From assembly GCA_903935335.1 (NCBI GenBank), contig CAIZRG010000051.1:1-64000 (forward strand): DNA of 64,000 nucleotides. Reading direction: 5' to 3'. The notes beneath the pieces were generated by a model. It ran no database searches. It was not told the origin of the DNA and was given only the letters and a program-made list of their open reading frames with translations. The position numbers were made by a program, and so were the translations under genes. The stretch is from Oligoflexia bacterium. Lineage in GTDB: Bacteria > Bdellovibrionota > UBA1018. This document shows, in pieces, positions 1 through 8,756 of the stretch (the first letter of the stretch is position 1; each line of letters begins with the position of its first letter).

Positions 1-70
1 AACCAATAATTCCAAAAAATGCAGAAAAAAAGACTGGATTTGAAACCTTGATTCGATGAAGTGGACTCAT
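1..70 (-). CDS. Partial gene, N-terminus of an unidentified protein (cut by window edge)
   Basis: An ATG at the right end of this stretch, preceded by AAGGA five bases upstream, opens a minus-strand frame that stays open to the window edge. The 23 visible residues begin MSPLHRIKV and continue into a phenylalanine-rich hydrophobic stretch, which suggests a membrane segment. It lies just downstream of the polytopic membrane protein gene on the same strand, about 25 bases from its stop, so the two are probably one operon. The visible part is too short to name a family. Confidence 0.5.
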   Translation of the reverse strand, partial: MSPLHRIKVSNPVFFSAFFGIIG

Positions 71-95
71 AAAGATCCTTCTATCGCTCTTCTTT

Positions 96-1673
96 TCATG
101 AACTTCCAAAAAGAATGATTCGGTCAGGAGAAATATCCAATTTTTTATCCGAATCAAAAAACTGAAGGGAGATTGGCAAATTCACTTTCGTTGGCAATAC
201 AAAATATCGGAATACCGAGCCTGGCAAGCTCATCTCTTTGATGATTTGAGAAGAGCCAGATTGCCTAATTATTGCTGAGACAGGCTTTTTAAATTCGAGG
301 TCCTTATTTTGAAACCCAACAGCCCGTAGCTTCCTAGGGCCATCCGGACTCTCCACCTCCAAAATATGTCCTCGTTTAGCAAAAGCCGTTTTGATGGGAC
401 CACAATCCTTCGATAAGTACCACCCTCCCGGATTAATTGGGATGCAATAGTCTGGGCTATCCAATAACGAACCATAACTAGGCCAATTTGCGCTCGATAA
501 AAGGGGATTCCGATAAGGATCGTCTGAACGGGGCTCAAGATGCATAAAATAACAAAAAGTGCTCGAAGCAAGTCCAAGAACAATGACAACTGGAATTTGA
601 ATCCATTTGTTCGTCCATCGCCTGAGCAACAGAACTATCGTCCCTAGAAATACAGAGACCATTAAAAAGAAATGATGACTTTCATCCATAAAACTGGGCT
701 TATCATTGAGCGGCACTTCGGACGTTCCATAAAAGGCGAGAGTAGTTAATGCCGAAACTGACAAGCCGATAAAGAGTGTCGCAACCCAAAACAAAATCCC
801 TTCCTGATCTCTGGCCTTGATGCGGTTCGAGCAGAGATACGCCATCAAGATCAGCATTAAAACCCCAAAGCTCACACTCGGCCATGGCGCCATTTTAAAG
901 GGCCAGAAAACGGCTCCAAAAGAATGAAGGTAGAAATTAAAAATCCTTGATATCAAACCGATTAGATTTGGTGGGCTTGATCCACCACCGTGGCTGATGG
1001 AAGCAATCTGAAGCCCCAATGTCACCAGTATTGGGATTGCTGCTAGACTTGATTTCCATTTTTTCGATTTCAACTGAAATCCCAGATACACAACAAAAAT
1101 CGGGAAGAAGACTACAAAATAGGCCTTCGACGCGACGGCCAGAGCAATTAGGCTCGAAAACAGAAAAACTTTCAAATAGCTCCAGCTTTCCCAGTCAAAA
1201 AAGATGGAAACAGTGGCAATAACAACTGCGTAATAACCAAGGTTATGGAATAGATACATCCCCATCCCCCAATGTAAGCTGACAAAAAGCCCCACGAAAA
1301 ATCGGGCTAGGTCTGATGGAATGAGAGATCGAAGAGAGCGACTATTGAGGGACGACCCAAAGAAAGCAATCAGGATGATTGCCAGGTACTGAGTCAATAA
1401 AGGGAAAGCAGCCTTGTAACCGAAGATCTTGATTGCTAAGAAAAACACCAATCGAGGTAAAAAAACAAAATATCCGTAATCCTTCAACAAGAAGAAATCC
1501 ATGAAATTGGAATTTCCGATCACTCCTGCAACAAAATAGTTAGTCGCATGCTCGGCAAAGGGTTGCGCAAGATAGGTGGCCGAGGGGAATCGGTAGCTTA
1601 GAATACCTGTCACTAAGACTACAGAAAAAATCCAAAAAAAATTTAACTTTGACTCGGCCTTTTGATGATTCAT
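96..1673 (-). CDS. Polytopic membrane protein, possibly a GT-C-type glycosyltransferase
   Basis: A 525-residue protein with roughly ten hydrophobic segments between residues 10 and 380, followed by a soluble C-terminal domain of about 140 residues. This topology, together with acidic residues in the first extracytoplasmic loop, resembles GT-C fold lipid-sugar-dependent glycosyltransferases, but I do not recognise a diagnostic motif, so the function is an inference. The C-terminal domain contains a CIPINPGGWYLSKDCG stretch with two cysteines that could form a disulfide outside the membrane. No clear ribosome binding site precedes the ATG. Its stop is followed within 30 bases by another minus-strand start. 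Confidence 0.7.
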   Translation of the reverse strand: MNHQKAESKLNFFWIFSVVLVTGILSYRFPSATYLAQPFAEHATNYFVAGVIGNSNFMDFFLLKDYGYFVFLPRLVFFLAIKIFGYKAAFPLLTQYLAIILIAFFGSSLNSRSLRSLIPSDLARFFVGLFVSLHWGMGMYLFHNLGYYAVVIATVSIFFDWESWSYLKVFLFSSLIALAVASKAYFVVFFPIFVVYLGFQLKSKKWKSSLAAIPILVTLGLQIASISHGGGSSPPNLIGLISRIFNFYLHSFGAVFWPFKMAPWPSVSFGVLMLILMAYLCSNRIKARDQEGILFWVATLFIGLSVSALTTLAFYGTSEVPLNDKPSFMDESHHFFLMVSVFLGTIVLLLRRWTNKWIQIPVVIVLGLASSTFCYFMHLEPRSDDPYRNPLLSSANWPSYGSLLDSPDYCIPINPGGWYLSKDCGPIKTAFAKRGHILEVESPDGPRKLRAVGFQNKDLEFKKPVSAIIRQSGSSQIIKEMSLPGSVFRYFVLPTKVNLPISLQFFDSDKKLDISPDRIILFGSS

Positions 1674-1788
1674 TGATTATTTTTTACATCAGATAGATGA
1701 GTTTTTAAAAAGAAACTTCGGCAGCTTAACTTGGTGCTAAACTTGAATAGTAGGGATCTTCAGTTGGTTATCTATGTGTTATCTAAAC

Positions 1789-1820
1789 AAAAAAGGCTTG
1801 GCAACCGAAGCTGCCAAGCC
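1789..1820 (-). terminator. Intrinsic terminator of tRNA-Lys
   Basis: On the minus strand, 11 bases after the tRNA 3' end, a perfect 9-bp stem (GGCTTGGCA with TGCCAAGCC) closes an 8-base loop and is followed directly by six T residues. This is a textbook rho-independent terminator. It separates the tRNA from the membrane-protein gene downstream. Confidence 0.85.
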
Positions 1821-1831
1821 ATTGAAAATTT

Positions 1832-1907
<76 letters not shown>

Positions 1908-1917
1908 AATAGATTTA

Positions 1918-1940
1918 TGGGCTTACCACCATTAAGCCCA
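1918..1940. repeat. Short hairpin between tRNA-Lys and the next gene
   Basis: An 8-bp perfect stem (TGGGCTTA with TAAGCCCA) encloses a 7-base loop, ten bases upstream of the tRNA 5' end as read on the minus strand. There is no T-run on either side, so it is not a typical intrinsic terminator. It could be part of the tRNA precursor leader or a regulatory dyad in the divergent region; nothing seen here decides between these. Confidence 0.4.
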
Positions 1941-1978
1941 AATCACAAGACTTCGAGCGAAAAGGGAGGGGTTATTCA

Positions 1979-2794
1979 TTGCACATCTTTTATCATCTGA
2001 GAAGTCACCTCAATCTACGCGGCTTTCTACTCAGAGTTATATTGTTATGGGCCTTTGTCACCCAAGGTCAAGGAGCAAGCTTTGATCCTCAGCCTTTTCC
2101 AAAAACTATTGAGAACGCCCCTGTTATTGTACGAGGCAAAGTAGGGATGAAGTACTCAGATTGGGGTATGGATGCAGATGGTTCGAAAAGACTCTATACT
2201 TTCTACGAACTTCAAGTGAACGAAATCCTCAAAGGAAATGCCAGCCGCCCATCCCTCACCATGAGAGAGCTAGGAGGAGAAAAAGATGGGATCAGCATGC
2301 AAATCCCAGGAGCTTCACAGTATGACCGAGGCGAAGATGTTGTCGTTTTACTTAAGACTAAAAACTCAGAAGGTTCGTTTGATATTCAAGGACTCATGAC
2401 GGGTAAATATCAAATTGAAACCGACTCTGATGGATCTGAATACTTGACTGGAGCTGGTATAAACGATCAAGTTGAACATTCAGGAGCCTCCCCAGCGAGT
2501 CACCCCCTTCCGACAAAGTGGTATTTGAGTACTTTGCGTCAACTCATTGAAACTCAGGCAGAAAGTAAGACTCAGGACTCATCAAATCCACTCCCGATAT
2601 CCGGATTAGGATTAGAGAAAAATTTAGAAAAATCCTCACCTTCCCCTCTACCTTCCTTGAGCATAGACCCAATCAGGACTCCACCCCCTGTGCAACCCAC
2701 TGAAACAACCTGGTTCACTAGGGAATTTCTGACTTTTTTAGGATTCAGCATGGTCTTAATAGGAGGCTTTACAATCCTAAAAAATAGAAAATGA
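1979..2794 (+). CDS. Secreted protein with C-terminal membrane anchor, unknown function
   Basis: Translation most likely starts at a TTG seven bases after the strong ribosome binding site GGGAGGGG; no in-frame ATG gives as good a signal sequence. Residues 15-33 form a hydrophobic signal segment. The mature part holds a small beta-rich domain with an IVRGKV element and a long proline- and serine-rich linker (about residues 185-240). The protein ends with a hydrophobic helix of about 17 residues and a basic tail, KNRK, so it is probably anchored by its C-terminus after export. The tail resembles the layout of sorting signals (hydrophobic helix plus arginine/lysine), but I see no PEP-CTERM or MYXO-CTERM motif. 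Function not recognised. Confidence 0.75.
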   Translation: MHIFYHLRSHLNLRGFLLRVILLWAFVTQGQGASFDPQPFPKTIENAPVIVRGKVGMKYSDWGMDADGSKRLYTFYELQVNEILKGNASRPSLTMRELGGEKDGISMQIPGASQYDRGEDVVVLLKTKNSEGSFDIQGLMTGKYQIETDSDGSEYLTGAGINDQVEHSGASPASHPLPTKWYLSTLRQLIETQAESKTQDSSNPLPISGLGLEKNLEKSSPSPLPSLSIDPIRTPPPVQPTETTWFTREFLTFLGFSMVLIGGFTILKNRK

Positions 2795-2873
2795 AGGACT
2801 TCCTCACCTAAAAATTCGAATTTTATCCTGTGATTTACTTGCATCAAAGCTCAGTGCCAGATAGTCTTAATCT

Positions 2874-3416
2874 ATGCAGATAGGAATTAAAAAATTCTTT
2901 CTGGTATTTTTCTGTGTCATCCTAGGCACTCTTGAGCAAGTCAAAAGCGAAATTCATCCTGATAAGGTGTTTACCGCTGATTCCAAAAAAACGGGTGCAT
3001 TTCAGCGAGACGGGATCATCATTGGTGGAGATCAAGCGATTCACGAAGTGATCGTCAAAGATATCCGACAAGCCGTAAACCAAGGCTTTGAAAGAATGGT
3101 CATTGATCTTGAAACTAGTTTTAATGGAGAACCTTCCCCGATTGAAAGGCCTCCTTACTACCAGCTAGCAGTAACCCCAGATGAACGACGCCTGATCATC
3201 ACCCTATGGGGAGGGCCTAAGCTACAGTTCAAACCCAATAAGGTATTGAATGCATTCAAAAAAAGCGCTGTTGTCGAAAAAGTACTCCTTTTTCCAAAAC
3301 TAGAAGAGGGTTCTTGGACTTTTGCCCTTGAATTGAAAGTAGACGCATCTGTAGAGGTTTTTGAATTATCTCATCCCGTGCGTGTTATTGTAGATATTCG
3401 ACCTAAAAAAAGTTAG
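2874..3416 (+). CDS. Exported AMIN-domain-like protein
   Basis: A 180-residue protein with an N-terminal signal peptide of about 25 residues. The rest forms a single beta-rich domain that ends in VRVIVDI followed by PKKS, the kind of final strand seen in AMIN domains, which target periplasmic proteins to peptidoglycan or septal machinery. There is no attached amidase or secretin domain, so if the AMIN assignment is right this is a stand-alone domain. It lies 79 bases after the preceding secreted-protein gene and 54 bases before a lipoprotein gene, consistent with a small envelope operon leading up to lon. The AMIN assignment rests on the terminal pattern only. Confidence 0.65.
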   Translation: MQIGIKKFFLVFFCVILGTLEQVKSEIHPDKVFTADSKKTGAFQRDGIIIGGDQAIHEVIVKDIRQAVNQGFERMVIDLETSFNGEPSPIERPPYYQLAVTPDERRLIITLWGGPKLQFKPNKVLNAFKKSAVVEKVLLFPKLEEGSWTFALELKVDASVEVFELSHPVRVIVDIRPKKS

Positions 3417-3470
3417 CCTCTCCTCATCCATCATTAAAAAGAATGAGGCATTAAAAAGCATGAGGCAAAA

Positions 3471-4004
3471 ATGAAAAATAACTGTATTCAATATTCTATC
3501 CTCTCCTTAATGTTCACTCTTGCACTGGGTTGCTCGAGTTCTCCTGCTATAAAAAAGCAAGCTTATGCAAAGCTAAACAATCAAAAAACTTATGAATACG
3601 AGTTTTTAAGCGTATGGAAAGCACTAGAAGAAACCCTTCGAAACTTCAAAATTATAAAAAAAGACCCAGATGAATTAAATTCTGTAGAAATACAAAAGAT
3701 AACCTATGGAACCTTGGAAACAGACTGGATTTACACTCAATCTCGAGACAAATACCAAGAGTACCTCATCAACGGGTCTCCACGTAAAATCTATTTACAA
3801 AGTCGTCTGAAGTACCAAATTGAACTCCAAAAAGGACTTGGAGGAGTCACAGTTACGGTAAATCCTCAAGAGGAAATTGAACGACTCAACTCGGATGGAA
3901 CTTCTGCAGGTTATGAAAAAACCCAAGCCCCAGATTCATTGCGTGCTCATGATTTACTAGAAAAATTAACAACTGCGATTTTAGCAGGTCCTCCTTTACC
4001 TTAG
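3471..4004 (+). CDS. Lipoprotein, possibly BamC-like
   Basis: A 177-residue lipoprotein with a clear lipobox, LALGC, at residues 17-21, so the mature protein is lipid-anchored by its cysteine. The mature part begins with a serine-rich linker followed by an alpha/beta unit in which a tryptophan-containing helix (VWKALEETL) precedes strands, and then a second strand pair. This pattern recalls BamC/NlpB-type domains of the outer-membrane assembly machine, but the similarity is weak and it could be an unrelated envelope lipoprotein. It precedes lon by 125 bases. Confidence 0.65.
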   Translation: MKNNCIQYSILSLMFTLALGCSSSPAIKKQAYAKLNNQKTYEYEFLSVWKALEETLRNFKIIKKDPDELNSVEIQKITYGTLETDWIYTQSRDKYQEYLINGSPRKIYLQSRLKYQIELQKGLGGVTVTVNPQEEIERLNSDGTSAGYEKTQAPDSLRAHDLLEKLTTAILAGPPLP

Positions 4005-4129
4005 AAACGGAACCAGGAGCTTGAACACGCAACAAATCCCAACGGTTCCCTTGCCAAACTAGGTAAAAATACCCATGATTACAACGATAACCCAACAAAT
4101 TCTTACCTCAAACAAAAACAGGCGATTCT

Positions 4130-6691
4130 ATGTCGAAAAATAAAGAGGATAAAAATAAAGCTAGGGAACAAAAACCCAACTCTGACTCTGCAAGTTCAGC
4201 AGAAGGTGTCCCTTCGGAGCGCTCTGAGGGAACACCTCCCGCTGAAAACCAGAATCAAGCTCCAGCAAAACAAGCGAATCTCATTCTCCCAGATCAGATT
4301 CTACCCCCCAATCTATTTATTTTGCCCGTAAACAGCCCAATCGTTTTCCCTACTCTTTTAGCTCCCCTCTTAGTTTCACAGCCTCGGTTTGTTGCAATGA
4401 TCGAAGAAGCAATTAATCGACAGCGCATGATTGGGCTGATCCTCACTCGAGAAGGAGAAGCAAAAGAAGATATCAAACCTGAAGGCCTCTACGATTTTGG
4501 GGTTATCGTAAAAATTGTGAAGCGGCTTAAGATGCCTGATGGGTCGGTCAATCTTCTTGTACATAGTATCAAAAGATTTAAAAGCCGAAAGGTTCTTTCC
4601 AATCAACCCTATATTGTAGTTGAATCAGAATATTTTGACGATTTCATCGAAAAATCGACTGAAATGGATGCGCTCACCCGCTCAGTCGTCAGTCATGTGA
4701 AAAAGCTATCGGAGATCAATCCATTTTTTACTGAAGAAATGCGTCTGGCCATGATTAATGCACCTGGGGCTGGTACTGTTGCTGACCTAGTCGCCTTTGC
4801 ACTGACACTTCCTAAAAATGACGCTCAGGACTACCTAGAAACCCTTTCAGTTAAATCCAGATTTGAAAAACTTCTAGTCCATTTACACAGAGAACAAGAT
4901 GTTGCTGACTTACAAAGAAAAATAAATGAAGACGTCAATACTAAGCTCAATAAAATGCAGAGGGAGTTCTTCCTAAAAGAACAGCTCAAATCGATCAAAA
5001 GAGAACTTGGGATGGAGGTGGACGGAAAAGACAAATCCTACCGAACTTTTCGAGAAAAAATTGAAGTCATTGGAATGCCAGAAGAGGTTAAAAAGATTGC
5101 CTTAGAAGAGCTTGAAAAGTTTGAGTCTCTTTCTGAAAATTCTCCTGAATACAACGTTTCTAGAAATTACCTGGACATGCTTTGCTCGCTTCCTTGGAGC
5201 AAAGAAACAATTGATAATCTTGATTTAAAACACGCCCAAGAAATCCTAGATCTTGAGCATTACGGTTTAGAAAAAGTAAAAGAAAGGATTATCGAATTCC
5301 TGGCGGTCAGAAAATTAAAAAAAGATCCTAAGGGTTCTATTATTTGTTTGGTAGGTCCCCCGGGAGTAGGAAAAACTTCAATTGGAAAATCTATTGCTAA
5401 AACGTTAGGACGAAACTTCTTTCGGTTTTCTCTGGGTGGAATGAGGGATGAAGCAGAAATTAAAGGACACCGAAGAACCTATGTTGGAGCAATGCCAGGT
5501 AAAGTGATTCAAGGGTTAAAGCGTGCTGGAAGTAAAAATGCAATTCTAATGCTCGATGAAATCGATAAATTAGGGCAGAGCTACCAAGGAGACCCTGCGA
5601 GCGCTCTTCTCGAAGTCCTAGACCCTGAACAAAACTATGCTTTCTTAGATCACTATTTAGATGTCCCGTTTGATCTTTCAAAAGTTTTATTCATTACAAC
5701 AGCAAACACGACTAACTCTATCCCAGGACCCTTACTAGACCGAATGGAAGTCATTGAACTCCCTGGATATACTCTAGAAGAAAAAGAAGATATTGCCCTT
5801 CGCTATGTTATTCCGAGAGAATTGGAAGCCAATGGACTGACTCCACTGCATCTTCGAATTGAAAGAACCGCCCTACGCAAAATGATGACAGATTATGCAA
5901 GAGAACCGGGTTTAAGGTCCTTACAAAAACTCATCAGTCGAATTGCCAGAAAGGCTGCTGCAAAAATTGTTCGAGAGATCAAAGAAGAAGAAAACTCTCC
6001 TTCAAAAGAAGGCTCAAAATCGCCTCAAATGATTGTCAAAGAGGAAGATCTGACAAAATTATTGGGACCCAAGCGATTTTACAATGAAATTGCTGAAAGG
6101 ATTGTCTCTCCTGGAATTATTGTAGGACTTGCTTGGACGGCTACTGGTGGAGATATCCTTTTCATTGAGGCAGCAGATATTCCAGGCTCGGGAACTCTCA
6201 AGCTGACTGGACAAATGGGTGAAGTCATGACTGAGAGCGCTTCTCTCGCATGGAGCTATATCAAGAAAAAAATCTCTTTAGAAAAGAGTAAAGATCATCA
6301 ATTCTTTAAGGATCATGATTTCCATCTTCATATCCCAGCTGGAGCGATTCCAAAGGATGGCCCTTCCGCAGGAATCACTATGGCCACTGCGCTTTACTCC
6401 CTTTTAACCGGGCGTAAATCTAAGCATAAACTTGCTATGACGGGTGAACTTTCTTTGATTGGAAAAGTCCTTCCTATAGGAGGAATCGAAGAAAAACTAC
6501 TTGCAGCCAAGCGTGCAGGAATTAATACCGTCATCCTTCCTAAACTCAATGAAAAAGACATGATCGAAGTGCCAAAGTATGCTCTACAAGGAATGACAAT
6601 TCATTTTGTAAATCACATTGAAGAAGTATTTCCCCTTGCTCTTGCTCCAAAAAGCGAAAAATTAATCAATCAATCGAAAAAATGTAAATAG
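4130..6691 (+). CDS. lon: ATP-dependent protease Lon
   Basis: Lon degrades misfolded and short-lived regulatory proteins in the cytoplasm, using ATP to unfold them. The 853 residues show, in order, a low-complexity N-terminal extension (1-50), the substrate-binding N domain (about 55-260), a helical segment, the AAA+ module with Walker A GPPGVGKT at 409-416 and Walker B LMLDEIDK, and the serine protease domain. Catalytic Ser746 lies in KDGPSAG and Lys789 in GGIEEK, 43 residues apart as in E. coli Lon. The N-terminal extension is longer than in E. coli and is partly encoded by a palindrome. A charged linker (ENSPSKEGSKSPQ) sits between the AAA+ and protease domains. Its start is the first ATG; no strong ribosome binding site is visible. 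Confidence 0.98.
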   Translation: MSKNKEDKNKAREQKPNSDSASSAEGVPSERSEGTPPAENQNQAPAKQANLILPDQILPPNLFILPVNSPIVFPTLLAPLLVSQPRFVAMIEEAINRQRMIGLILTREGEAKEDIKPEGLYDFGVIVKIVKRLKMPDGSVNLLVHSIKRFKSRKVLSNQPYIVVESEYFDDFIEKSTEMDALTRSVVSHVKKLSEINPFFTEEMRLAMINAPGAGTVADLVAFALTLPKNDAQDYLETLSVKSRFEKLLVHLHREQDVADLQRKINEDVNTKLNKMQREFFLKEQLKSIKRELGMEVDGKDKSYRTFREKIEVIGMPEEVKKIALEELEKFESLSENSPEYNVSRNYLDMLCSLPWSKETIDNLDLKHAQEILDLEHYGLEKVKERIIEFLAVRKLKKDPKGSIICLVGPPGVGKTSIGKSIAKTLGRNFFRFSLGGMRDEAEIKGHRRTYVGAMPGKVIQGLKRAGSKNAILMLDEIDKLGQSYQGDPASALLEVLDPEQNYAFLDHYLDVPFDLSKVLFITTANTTNSIPGPLLDRMEVIELPGYTLEEKEDIALRYVIPRELEANGLTPLHLRIERTALRKMMTDYAREPGLRSLQKLISRIARKAAAKIVREIKEEENSPSKEGSKSPQMIVKEEDLTKLLGPKRFYNEIAERIVSPGIIVGLAWTATGGDILFIEAADIPGSGTLKLTGQMGEVMTESASLAWSYIKKKISLEKSKDHQFFKDHDFHLHIPAGAIPKDGPSAGITMATALYSLLTGRKSKHKLAMTGELSLIGKVLPIGGIEEKLLAAKRAGINTVILPKLNEKDMIEVPKYALQGMTIHFVNHIEEVFPLALAPKSEKLINQSKKCK
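4205..4236. repeat. 32-bp imperfect palindrome inside lon
   Basis: The sequence from 4205 to 4236 is nearly self-complementary without a spacer. Thirteen of the 16 half-site positions match exactly and two more can form G-U pairs, with GAGCGCTC at the centre. It is more GC-rich than its surroundings and codes for the non-conserved peptide GVPSERSEGTPP in the Lon N-terminal extension. It may be a small palindromic element tolerated in a disordered region. Confidence 0.6.
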
Positions 6692-6854
6692 ATTCATCAT
6701 CTCGTTAGATTTCAGGCAAATTTTCGATAAGCACCTTGTTTCATTTATTTTTTAGATGGATCTTAAGTCTTGAATTTATTGAGGTATTTTTATCTAGTCT
6801 TAAAAACTAACTCTAAATCAAGCAGGCATATTCCTTGCTTCAATAATAAACAGT

Positions 6855-8498
6855 ATGAAAACAAACCATAAACCTGTTGTTAGTCTTTTAATCAATTTTT
6901 TGGTGTTAACTGTAGGATGCGTTTCACAAGATACGATAAATACTTCGCCAAGCGCACCTCTTAGCATCACATCCAGTTACACAACGACTCCAAACGGAGT
7001 CCTCCTCCTATCTCCTTCAGGTGGAAAATCTCCTTATACTTACTCAATCATCTCAGGAGATGGTCAAATTTTTTCTAGTGGAATCTTTGATGCTCCAAAT
7101 TACACTGAAACTACTTACATTCAAATCAAAGATGATAATGGACACATCGCTCTAACCACAGTAGAAGTCATTTCAAAATTATCTGTCTCGTACACACCAA
7201 GCTCACCTCATACCTCAAGCGGAACTATTACCCTAAAAGCCACTCAAGGTGTAGCTCCATATACTTATACTGTGATAAATGGGACTGGAACTATCAATCA
7301 GCAAGGAGTTTATACAATCACTTCCTCTGAACCAGAAACAGTAGAAATTCAGGTTCAAGACAATGCCAGAAGCAAAACTACTGTCAAGATAGAAATCAAG
7401 GATACTACGGCTTTATCTCTCTCTCCCACTTCAGTAAAATTGACAGCTGGTTCTTCTTTTAAACTGACAGCTTCAGGAGGATATCCAGACTATACTTGTA
7501 CTATCGATGCGAATGACACTGAAAAAGGGACTTGTACTGTTCAATCCTCTAAAATTATTTTTACAGCAAATAGAAAAGCATCGGGAACAAAAGTGAACTT
7601 AACTGTAAGCGATCAGAATCAAAACTCTCAATCGGTTATGATTGAAATTCAAGGAAATCCTCGTATAACTGGAAAAATCACTTCTCCTGCCAAATCATCT
7701 GTCGTATCTGGCAACGTCTTCCTGTCTGCTGAACTTGATGGGCCATCTTTGAATGGAACCTTGAAATTTTATCTAAATGACACTCTCATTGCTCAGACAA
7801 CCAGAAACTTAACAATACCTGCTACTTTAGCTACTCCTGAAAGTTGGCCTACTTATTCAACTATCTTTAACACTCATGATAAAACAGGGGATTATATCTT
7901 AACTTTATCTTTCGTTGATTCTGAAGGATACGAATATTCAAATATTGATTCTATTTCAATAAAAATAGATCGATCAAATAATATTACTTACCCACTCAAT
8001 AAAATTGAAAGTACAGGAGCACACTCCATAACGCTGAATGCTGGAAGCAATCAAATTCCTTTCAAGGCATATCTTTCAGGCCTGAAAGTTGCAAATGGAA
8101 CCGACCATTGGGCTATTACTTCGATGCTGTACTATTGGATTCCAGCGTATTCAAAAAATTTAAATCCAGTTCTGGAAACACCCATATCTACTATAACAGA
8201 AAGCAGTGCTTATACTGAGTTATCCTGTCTAACTTTTGGCTCTGATTACCGAGTAGTGGGTTTTTATGGTCGATCAGCAGTGATTATTGATCAAATTGGA
8301 GTCATTTGTAGAAATTTAGACGGTACTTCTGGAAATAGAAAAATAGATACCTCTGTGGGTGAAACGGGTGGAAATCCTTTTACTGATAAAGTATGTCCAA
8401 ACAGCCAATTTGTAGTGGGTGTTACTAGTTGGGAAACCTCTCCATCAGAACATCTCGCAAACCACTTAGGAGGCTTTGAACTCATTTGTGGGAAATAG
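6855..8498 (+). CDS. Surface lipoprotein with Ig-like repeats and a jacalin/VMO-I-like C-terminus
   Basis: A 547-residue lipoprotein with lipobox LTVGC near residue 22. Three tandem beta-sandwich-like repeats follow (roughly residues 35-110, 110-190 and 190-275), each with a GGxxPYTYS or GVAPYTYT type core and a closing strand such as VEIQVQDN. A fourth Ig-like unit (about 275-375) begins ITSPAKSSVVSG. The C-terminal domain (about 390-547) contains GFYGRSAVIIDQIGVIC, which resembles the GFHGRSGxxIDAIG pattern of jacalin-like or VMO-I-like lectin domains. Residues with threonine and serine dominate, as is usual in surface adhesins. It stands upstream of a metalloprotease-like lipoprotein on the same strand. 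A carbohydrate-binding surface role is an inference. Confidence 0.8.
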   Translation: MKTNHKPVVSLLINFLVLTVGCVSQDTINTSPSAPLSITSSYTTTPNGVLLLSPSGGKSPYTYSIISGDGQIFSSGIFDAPNYTETTYIQIKDDNGHIALTTVEVISKLSVSYTPSSPHTSSGTITLKATQGVAPYTYTVINGTGTINQQGVYTITSSEPETVEIQVQDNARSKTTVKIEIKDTTALSLSPTSVKLTAGSSFKLTASGGYPDYTCTIDANDTEKGTCTVQSSKIIFTANRKASGTKVNLTVSDQNQNSQSVMIEIQGNPRITGKITSPAKSSVVSGNVFLSAELDGPSLNGTLKFYLNDTLIAQTTRNLTIPATLATPESWPTYSTIFNTHDKTGDYILTLSFVDSEGYEYSNIDSISIKIDRSNNITYPLNKIESTGAHSITLNAGSNQIPFKAYLSGLKVANGTDHWAITSMLYYWIPAYSKNLNPVLETPISTITESSAYTELSCLTFGSDYRVVGFYGRSAVIIDQIGVICRNLDGTSGNRKIDTSVGETGGNPFTDKVCPNSQFVVGVTSWETSPSEHLANHLGGFELICGK

Positions 8499-8756
8499 TT
8501 TCAATTGACAACGTCACTTCTTTACTTTAACTACATGAAATTCAATTGTTTTTCACTTATTTCAGAGAACTCAGACTCTACTGTTTGCCTTAAAAATCAG
8601 AAGAAAAATTAATAAACTTTTATTTTTGTCAGAACCTCATCACACATTCAGCTAATCTTTCTTGTTTCTATTTTTTATTATTTAATATATAATATTGACT
8701 GTTTTTCAAGGCAACCTTCTAAAAGCCTGAACTCGACTTTAAGGACCTAAAGTAGT

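Noticed and set aside
269..589. Antisense open frame within the membrane-protein gene
   Set aside because: It overlaps a clear coding region on the same strand, in a different frame, and has no family features.
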